Positions 58,217 to 64,000 of a DNA stretch of 64,000 nt are shown piece after piece. Made by a program: the position numbers and the translations under genes. Under the pieces are notes generated by a model that did not search any database, was not told the DNA's origin, and saw only the letters and a list, made by a program, of their open reading frames with translations. Source of the stretch: Gluconacetobacter sacchari (GTDB lineage: Bacteria > Pseudomonadota > Alphaproteobacteria > Acetobacterales > Acetobacteraceae); contig NZ_JABEQJ010000002.1 in NCBI RefSeq assembly GCF_014174255.1, forward strand, positions 62,001 through 126,000. Reading direction: 5' to 3'. Numbering within the stretch: position 1 is the first letter of the stretch; the number at the start of each line of letters is the position of its first letter.

Positions 58217-58897
58217 ATGGACCAGTCCGCGCCTGGAGAGGCCATCCTCGATTACGATGCCGCGCGGCAGCGGATGGTGGATGCCCAGATCCGCCCCGTG
58301 CAGATCAATGATCCGCGAATCGTCGCCGTGATGCGCGAACTGCCGCGCGAATGCTGCGTGCCGGCGGCGCTGCGGGCCATTGCCTATGCCGACCAGAGCC
58401 TGGAACTGGGCCGGGGACGCGTGCTGACCGAACCGCGCATCGCGGGCCGCATGGTCCAGATCGCGGAGCCCGCGGCCGGGCAGCGCGCGCTGGTGGTGGG
58501 GGCGGGGACCGGGTACATCGCGGCCTTGTTGGCGCGCCTGGGCGTGGCGGTCGTGGCGCTGGAATCGGATTCCGCCCTGAGCGCGATCGGCAAGGCCTTC
58601 TGTGCCGCGGAGGCGCCGGCCGTGGTGTGGCGCGATGGCGCGCTGGCGGCCGGCGCGGCGCCCGATTCGCCGTTCGACCTGATTTTGATCGACGGCGCCG
58701 TGCGCGCCGTGCCGCCGGCGCTGGTGGACCAGCTTGCGCCGCATGGCAGGATTGTCTGCGTGATCTGGCCCGAAGGCGGCGTGGCGGCGGCCAGCATCGG
58801 GGAAGCGTCCGAGAACGGGCTGGCGACGCGGCCCGTGTTCGATGTGGCGCTCCCGTTGCTGCCCGAACTGGAACCGGCCCCGGCCTTCGCGTTCTGA
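58217..58897 (+). CDS. Protein-L-isoaspartate O-methyltransferase family protein
   Basis: A 226-residue methyltransferase-like protein. RQRMVDAQIRPVQINDPRIV (about 17-36) and SLELGRGRVLTEPRIAGRM are typical of the Pcm family variant found next to tolC in alphaproteobacteria. The SAM-binding motif is RALVVGAGTGYIAALLARLG (about 89-108), and FDLILIDGAV (about 155-164) follows. The usual repair role is methylation of isoaspartyl residues; this shorter, Ala-rich variant may differ. GAAGGGAA precedes the ATG. Tight spacing (77 bp) with the TolC gene suggests an operon. Confidence 0.8.
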   Translation: MDQSAPGEAILDYDAARQRMVDAQIRPVQINDPRIVAVMRELPRECCVPAALRAIAYADQSLELGRGRVLTEPRIAGRMVQIAEPAAGQRALVVGAGTGYIAALLARLGVAVVALESDSALSAIGKAFCAAEAPAVVWRDGALAAGAAPDSPFDLILIDGAVRAVPPALVDQLAPHGRIVCVIWPEGGVAAASIGEASENGLATRPVFDVALPLLPELEPAPAFAF

Positions 58898-58974
58898 GGC
58901 CCGACATCGTTTGATATATTCTTTACCCGCGCATGCGATACCCAGTCCCGGACAGTATTTCCGGGGAGGGGCGA

Positions 58975-60408
58975 ATGAGACGCGGACGCGGGGTTGGAGT
59001 GGGTGTGGCCGCGCTGTTATGCAGCTCGGCCGCGTGGGCCCAGCGCTATGACGGCAGCGGGTCGCCGAGCTTCGTCCCCCATACGTTGCAGGAGGCCCTG
59101 GCGGCGGCCTATCTGACCAATCCCACCTTGCAGAAGGAACGCGCGACCCTGCGCGCGACCGACGAGCAGGTGCCGACGGCGCTGGCCGGCTGGCGGCCCA
59201 CCATTACCAGTTCCGTCGGCTTGACCTATTATTCCGGCGTCAGCAGCGTGGCGCGGCAGCAGGGATATGCCGGCTACGACCGCAAGTTCGAAGTGCCGGG
59301 CTATACCGGTGGCGTCACGATCTCGGAGCCGCTTTATGCGGGCGGGCGGACCACGGCCAGCACCCACAAGGCGGTCAATGCCGTCATGGCCGAGCGGGCG
59401 CAACTGATTGCGACCGAACAGCAGGTCTTCAGCGATGTCGTCAGCGCCTATGTCGGTGTGATCGAGGACGAGCAATTGCTGCAACTCAACATCAACAACG
59501 AGAAAGTGTTGCAGGAACAGCTTCGTGCGACTTCGGAGCGATTCCATGTCGGCGAGATTACACGGACCGACGTGGCCCAGGCCGAGGCCGCCCTGGCCAG
59601 CGCCCGCGCGGCCAGGCAGGAGGCGGAGGGGACGTTGCAGACCGCCCAGGCGACCTATGCCCAGGTGGTCGGCATGTCGCCGCCGCCCAACCTGGTGCCG
59701 CCGCAGCCGCTGGTGCTGCCGGCGCGGTCGCAGAACGAGGCGATCGCCCGGGCCGTGCAGAACAATCCGAACGTCATCGGCGCCCTGTTTACCGAGGCGT
59801 CGCAGAAGGACGCGGTCGGCGTGGCCATGGCGGCGATCATGCCCAAGGTCTCGGCGGAGGCGAGCTATGTGCATGATCTCAACCAGAGCAGCGGCCGTTC
59901 GCTGACGGACGAGAAATACGCCATGCTGAACGTCCAGTTTCCGCTCTACCAGGGAGGGTCGGAATATGCCGCCGTGCGCCAGGCGCGCCAGCAGGCGGCA
60001 GAGGCCCACCGCGCGGTGGATATCGCGCGCCGGGCGGCGATGCAGCTTGCCTCGTCGAACTGGCAGCAACTGGTGGCCTATACGGCGGCGATCAAGAGCG
60101 ACCGGGTGGCCATCGCGTCGAACATCGTCGCGCTGGACGGGGTGGAGCGCCAGGCGATCGTCGGCACCAGTACGACGCTGGAAGTGCTGCAACAGCAACA
60201 GACGCTGTTGCAGGCGCAGGTGGCGCTGGTGCAGAGTCTGAGCAACCTCGTGACCGCGTCCTACGGGGTTGCAGCCGCCATCGGCCGGCTGACGGCGCAG
60301 GATCTGAAGCTGGACGTGCCGCGCTATGACGAGACCGCCTATTACAAGGCGGTGAAGGACCGGCTATGGGGAATCAGCGATCAGGCGGAGAACCAGCCGG
60401 GACGGTGA
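58975..60408 (+). CDS. tolC: TolC-family outer-membrane efflux/secretion channel
   Basis: A 477-residue protein. The ATG at 58975 follows GGGGAGGGG and begins a signal peptide (GVGVGVAALLCSSAAWA, cleavage near AWA-Q). Two OEP repeats are visible: TLQEALAAAYLTNPTLQKER at about 36-55, and a second with ARQQAAEAHRAVDIARRAAM near 345. YTGGVTISEPLYAGGRT is a typical strand region and TSTTLEVLQQQQTLLQAQVA (about 400-419) a conserved helix. As a trimer it forms the outer exit duct for type I secretion and efflux. Its place after the methyltransferase gene is conserved in related alphaproteobacteria. Confidence 0.9.
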   Translation: MRRGRGVGVGVAALLCSSAAWAQRYDGSGSPSFVPHTLQEALAAAYLTNPTLQKERATLRATDEQVPTALAGWRPTITSSVGLTYYSGVSSVARQQGYAGYDRKFEVPGYTGGVTISEPLYAGGRTTASTHKAVNAVMAERAQLIATEQQVFSDVVSAYVGVIEDEQLLQLNINNEKVLQEQLRATSERFHVGEITRTDVAQAEAALASARAARQEAEGTLQTAQATYAQVVGMSPPPNLVPPQPLVLPARSQNEAIARAVQNNPNVIGALFTEASQKDAVGVAMAAIMPKVSAEASYVHDLNQSSGRSLTDEKYAMLNVQFPLYQGGSEYAAVRQARQQAAEAHRAVDIARRAAMQLASSNWQQLVAYTAAIKSDRVAIASNIVALDGVERQAIVGTSTTLEVLQQQQTLLQAQVALVQSLSNLVTASYGVAAAIGRLTAQDLKLDVPRYDETAYYKAVKDRLWGISDQAENQPGR

Positions 60409-60454
60409 GGGGTGCCTGATCCGGCGGGGGCCGGACAGCGCGGCGAAGGACGGA

Positions 60455-60859
60455 ATGGCGAAAATGGCGCGCCGAGGCATGGTGATGCTGTTGCCGGCGA
60501 TGCTGGTGGCCCCCGGCGCGATTGGCGCCGGGCCCGCGCATCGGCCGATCGATACCAGTCTCCCGGTCGCCCTCTCCGCGCAGGCCACGCCGCCGCCAGC
60601 GACCGCCACGCGGTCGCTGGACGGGGGGACGGAGCGGCTGGAGGTCGTGGCGAGGCGGACGGTCTATGCCGAGGCGCCGGTGCCGGACCATCGGGTCCGG
60701 CCGCCGCCGGGGGATGACGACCTGGGACTTCCGCTGGGCCCCTTGGGGAAATTCCGCCTTGGCGGAAGCCCGGACCCGGATCATGACCCGGTGACCGGCA
60801 CCTATCTGGCGCCGTTTGGCGCGGCGTACGAAGGATCGAGCCCCCTGATGACCCGCTGA
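60455..60859 (+). CDS. Small exported protein of unknown function
   Basis: A 134-residue protein with an N-terminal signal sequence (MVMLLPAMLVAPGAIGAG), then a Pro/Ala/Arg-rich mature part ending in a short ordered segment. No domain is recognised. It lies between the TolC gene and valS on the same strand, with gaps of 46 and 115 bp. Codon use is normal for the region, which supports it being real, but a longer start cannot be excluded. Confidence 0.5.
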   Translation: MAKMARRGMVMLLPAMLVAPGAIGAGPAHRPIDTSLPVALSAQATPPPATATRSLDGGTERLEVVARRTVYAEAPVPDHRVRPPPGDDDLGLPLGPLGKFRLGGSPDPDHDPVTGTYLAPFGAAYEGSSPLMTR

Positions 60860-60974
60860 GAGCCGTTGCCGCCCGCGTGGCGTTTCTTTCGGGAGGAAGT
60901 CCGCTATAAGCGGCGGACCGGTGGGGGTGGCCCTGTCCGGCCGGTCTTCCTTCATGATCAGGTCTGGTTTTGCG

Positions 60975-63671
60975 ATGCTGAACAAGTCTTTCTCGCCCGG
61001 CGAGATCGAACCCGCCCTCTATGCGGAATGGGAGCGCGCGGGCGCGTTCTCGGCCGCGCCGGGCAGCAACGCGCAGCCTTATACGATCATGATTCCGCCG
61101 CCCAACGTAACCGGTACGCTGCATGTCGGGCACGCGCTGACCATGACGTTGCAGGACACGCTGATCCGCTGGCGGCGGATGCAGGGCCGCGACACCCTTT
61201 GGCAGCCGGGCACCGACCATGCGGGCATCGCCACCCAGATGGTGGTCGAGCGCACGTTGCAGAAGGAAGGGACCAGCCGCCAGGCGCTGGGGCGCGAGGC
61301 CTTCGAAGAACGGGTGTGGCAGTGGAAGGCGGAATCCGGTGGCGGCATCACCACCCAGCTTCGCCGTCTGGGCGCCTCGCTGGACTGGCCGCGCGAGCGG
61401 TTTACCATGGATGACGGCCTGTCCAAGGCGGTGCTGGAGGTGTTCGTCACCCTGTATCGCGAGGGGCTGATCTATCGCGATCGGCGGCTGGTGAACTGGG
61501 ACCCGGCCTTCCGTTCGGCGATTTCGGACCTGGAGGTCGATAATCGCGAGGTCCAGGGCAGCCTGTGGTATATTCGCTACCCCGTCGCCGACGACGCGGA
61601 AGGCCGCACCATCACGGTTGCGACCACGCGCCCCGAGACGCTGCTGGGCGACATGGCGGTGGCGGTGCATCCCGAGGACGAGCGCTATGCCGGGCTGGTG
61701 GGGCGCTTCGTCGTGCTGCCGCTGACCGGGCGGCGGATCCCGATCGTGGCCGACAGCCATTCCGACCCCGAGAAGGGCAGCGGCGCGGTCAAGATCACGC
61801 CCGCCCATGATTTCAACGATTTCGAGGTCGGCCGCCGGCACGATCTGGCGATGCCGAGCGTGCTGGACGAAGATGCCCGGGTGACCCTGGTCGAGATCGC
61901 CGACGACCTGCGCGCGGTGGAGGGGCTGGCCGACCCGGTCTTTACGCGCGGACTGGAAGGGCTGGGGCGCGACGAGGCGCGCAAGGCGGTGGTGGCCGAG
62001 CTGGAGCGGCTGGGCTGGCTGGAGAAGATCGAGCCGCATCGCAACCAGGTGCCGCATGCCGAGCGGAGCGGGGCGGTGGTCGAGCCGCGCCTGACCACGC
62101 AATGGTATTGCGACGCCGCGACCCTGGCCGGACCGGCCATCGCGGCGGTGGAGACCGGACAGGTGCGTTTCGTGCCCCAGCAGTGGGAGAACACGTTCTT
62201 CGCCTGGATGCGCGATATCCAGCCCTGGTGCATCAGCCGGCAGCTCTGGTGGGGGCACCGTATTCCGGCCTGGTACGGGCCGGACGGGCATGTCTTCGTG
62301 GCGCATGACGAGGCGCGGGCGCATGCGGAGGCACGGGCGCATTACGGGCGGGACGAGGTGCTGACGCGCGACGAGGATGTGCTGGATACCTGGTTCTCAT
62401 CCGCGCTGTGGCCCTTCTCGACGCTCGGCTGGCCGGAAAAGACGGACGACCTGGCGCGCTATTATCCGACCGACGTGCTGGTGACGGGTTTCGACATCAT
62501 TTTCTTCTGGGTGGCCCGGATGATGATGATGGGGCTGCATTTCATGAAGGATGTGCCCTTCCGCACCGTCTTCATCCACGGGCTGGTCCGCGACGAGCGC
62601 GGGCAGAAGATGTCCAAGAGCAAGGGCAACGGCATCGACCCGCTGGACATGGTCGATCAGTACGGCGCCGATGCGCTGCGCTTTACCGTCTGCGCGCTGA
62701 CCGGGCTGGGGCGGGACCTCAAGCTGGGGCAGAAGCGGATCGAGGAATATCGGTCGTTCGTGACCAAGATCTGGAATGCCGCGCGGTTCTGCGAGATGAA
62801 CGGCGTGGCGCCGGTCGCGGATTTCCGGATCGAAAGCGTGACCTCGCCGCTGGGGCGCTGGCTGCTGGACGAGGCCGCGCGAGCGGTGGCCGATGCCGAT
62901 GCGGCGCTGGAAGCCTATCGGTTCGATGAGTATGCGGCCGTCTGCTATCGGTTTGTCTGGAACTGTTTCTGCGACTGGTTTCTGGAATTCGCCAAGCCGA
63001 TCTTCACCGGGTCCGACGATGCCCTGGCGGTGGAGATCCGGGCGGTGGCGGCGCATGTGCTGGGGCTGATCCTGCGCCTGGTGCAGCCGGTGATGCCGTT
63101 CGTGACCGACGAATTGTGGGTGCAGTTCGGCTTTGGCGCGCCGGGTAGCCTGATGACCGCGCCCTGGCCGATGCCCGAGCGCCCGGCGGATGCGGCCGGG
63201 GCGGTGGCGGAACTGGACTGGGTGGTGCGCTTCATCTCCGCGATCCGGACTGTGCGGGCGGAAATGAACGTGCCGCCGTCGCGCCTGGCGCCGGTGCTGC
63301 TGCGCGAGGCCGACGACCGGACCGTCGAGCGTGCCGGCCGGTGGGCGGAGGCGATCGGCCGTATGGCGCGCGTCTCGGCGGTCGAGCGCCTGAGCGGGGA
63401 AATGCCGCGCGGGGCTGCGCAACTGGTGGTGGACGAGGCGACGCTGGTGATTCCGCTGGCCGGCATCATCGATCTGGACCAGGAGCGGCAGCGGCTGGAG
63501 AAGGAGCGCGCGCGGCTGGACGGCGAGATCGCGAAGGTCGAGCGCAAGCTGGGCAACGCGGATTTCGTCGCCCGCGCCAAGCCGGAGGTGGTCGAGGAAA
63601 ATCGCGAGCGCCTGGCGCAGTTCCGCGACGAGCGGGTGCGTGTGGCGGCGGCGCTTGGATATCTCGCCTGA
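60975..63671 (+). CDS. valS: Valyl-tRNA synthetase
   Basis: An 898-residue class I aminoacyl-tRNA synthetase that charges tRNA-Val. HIGH is present in [13 protein letters not shown] (about 37-49), the editing domain lies at about 180-320, and KMSKS is in [12 protein letters not shown] near 545. The anticodon-binding domain follows, and the C-terminal coiled coil ([19 protein letters not shown] near 835-853) is typical of ValS. The ATG at 60975 matches the family start ([12 protein letters not shown]); in-frame codons from 60921 and 60954 are possible but unusual. Length and motifs are complete. Confidence 0.95.
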   Translation: MLNKSFSPGEIEPALYAEWERAGAFSAAPGSNAQPYTIMIPPPNVTGTLHVGHALTMTLQDTLIRWRRMQGRDTLWQPGTDHAGIATQMVVERTLQKEGTSRQALGREAFEERVWQWKAESGGGITTQLRRLGASLDWPRERFTMDDGLSKAVLEVFVTLYREGLIYRDRRLVNWDPAFRSAISDLEVDNREVQGSLWYIRYPVADDAEGRTITVATTRPETLLGDMAVAVHPEDERYAGLVGRFVVLPLTGRRIPIVADSHSDPEKGSGAVKITPAHDFNDFEVGRRHDLAMPSVLDEDARVTLVEIADDLRAVEGLADPVFTRGLEGLGRDEARKAVVAELERLGWLEKIEPHRNQVPHAERSGAVVEPRLTTQWYCDAATLAGPAIAAVETGQVRFVPQQWENTFFAWMRDIQPWCISRQLWWGHRIPAWYGPDGHVFVAHDEARAHAEARAHYGRDEVLTRDEDVLDTWFSSALWPFSTLGWPEKTDDLARYYPTDVLVTGFDIIFFWVARMMMMGLHFMKDVPFRTVFIHGLVRDERGQKMSKSKGNGIDPLDMVDQYGADALRFTVCALTGLGRDLKLGQKRIEEYRSFVTKIWNAARFCEMNGVAPVADFRIESVTSPLGRWLLDEAARAVADADAALEAYRFDEYAAVCYRFVWNCFCDWFLEFAKPIFTGSDDALAVEIRAVAAHVLGLILRLVQPVMPFVTDELWVQFGFGAPGSLMTAPWPMPERPADAAGAVAELDWVVRFISAIRTVRAEMNVPPSRLAPVLLREADDRTVERAGRWAEAIGRMARVSAVERLSGEMPRGAAQLVVDEATLVIPLAGIIDLDQERQRLEKERARLDGEIAKVERKLGNADFVARAKPEVVEENRERLAQFRDERVRVAAALGYLA

Positions 63672-63802
63672 GCGCCGGGCCGGCATCCGGACCGGGAGGA
63701 GCCGGGAGCGGTCACGTTCGCTCCATCATGATCGCTTCTCTTTTCAATTCGTGTCCGGACACCACATTCTTGCGACAGAGGGTGCGAATCCGACGCGGGG
63801 TG

Positions 63803-64000
63803 ATGATGACGAACGGGATGAAGGGGCGTGACCCATCGTGGCAGACCGCCTATCTGGGTGGTGGCTGCTTCTGGTGTACCGAGGCGGCGCTGCGGGAATT
63901 GGCTGGCATCAAGGATGTGGTGCCCGGCTATGCCGGCGGGGATGTGGCCGATCCGACCTATGAGCAGGTCTGTACCGGACGGACCGGCCATGCCGAACTT
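63803..64000 (+). CDS. msrA: Peptide methionine sulfoxide reductase A (partial, 5' end)
   Basis: The first 66 codons are present before the window ends. [16 protein letters not shown] (about 17-32) contains the GCFWC active-site motif with the catalytic Cys, and GYAGG follows at about 44-48, both typical of MsrA, which reduces S-methionine sulfoxide in proteins. Two adjacent ATGs (63803 and 63806) are possible starts. Confidence 0.9.
   Translation, partial: MMTNGMKGRDPSWQTAYLGGGCFWCTEAALRELAGIKDVVPGYAGGDVADPTYEQVCTGRTGHAEL

Noticed and set aside
60381-62342. Minus-strand open frame of 653 codons opposite valS
   Set aside because: ValS on the plus strand has all family motifs. The opposite frame is His/Arg/Pro-rich with no domain, typical antisense shadow in GC-rich DNA.

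Overview
The window is GC-rich DNA whose right-hand end carries a conserved alphaproteobacterial chromosome block: a protein-L-isoaspartate methyltransferase family gene, a TolC family gene, valS and the start of msrA. Together with a large exopolysaccharide (EPS) locus, this points to an acetic acid bacterium (Acetobacteraceae; Gluconacetobacter or Komagataeibacter type). That assignment is inferred from gene order and family resemblance, not from a database search.

Positions 1 to about 40,482 are the right part of an integrated conjugative element. Its right junction is a 47-bp 3' fragment of a tRNA-Glu gene (40436-40482) with no matching 5' half. The intact tRNA-Glu, the other junction and presumably the integrase therefore lie left of the window. 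The element carries a MobF relaxase-helicase, a VirD4/TraD-type coupling protein with small lipoproteins and membrane proteins, a ParA-like ATPase, an AlpA-like excisionase candidate, and a plasmid-style replication set: a RepB-type primase candidate, a Toprim/DUF927-type helicase and iteron-like DNA. Cargo includes a two-partner secretion pair (TpsB at 10.6-12.4 kb, a 1,711-residue TpsA at 22.4-27.5 kb), an AbiEii-type nucleotidyltransferase, a Fic protein, XRE regulators and a BRO/KilAC antirepressor-like protein. Many other genes are of unknown function.

The least explained features of the element are of two kinds. First, its intergenic regions hold several distinct families of short repeats: GGATTCC, GGTAACA, GACCTACA, a TGGTCGCA palindrome, GCTAGGG and a GGCGGAAAACCGCC hairpin. 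One module of about 580 bp occurs twice, at 12.8-13.3 kb and 35.8-36.4 kb. Second, four otherwise different proteins end in the same tail of about 20 residues, always 9-11 residues from the C-terminus.

Positions 40.6-57.9 kb are a Wzx/Wzy-type EPS locus in alternating transcription blocks: a priming sugar-phosphate transferase, glycosyltransferases (two GT2, one GT4, one WecG/TagA type, one Caps_synth type), polymerase, flippase, a Wzc-like chain-length protein with a separate degenerate BY-kinase-like partner, a Wza exporter, an acyltransferase, a PAP2 phosphatase, a sugar epimerase and a GH5 glycosidase. A tRNA-Cys gene separates this locus from the housekeeping block at 58.2-64.0 kb.
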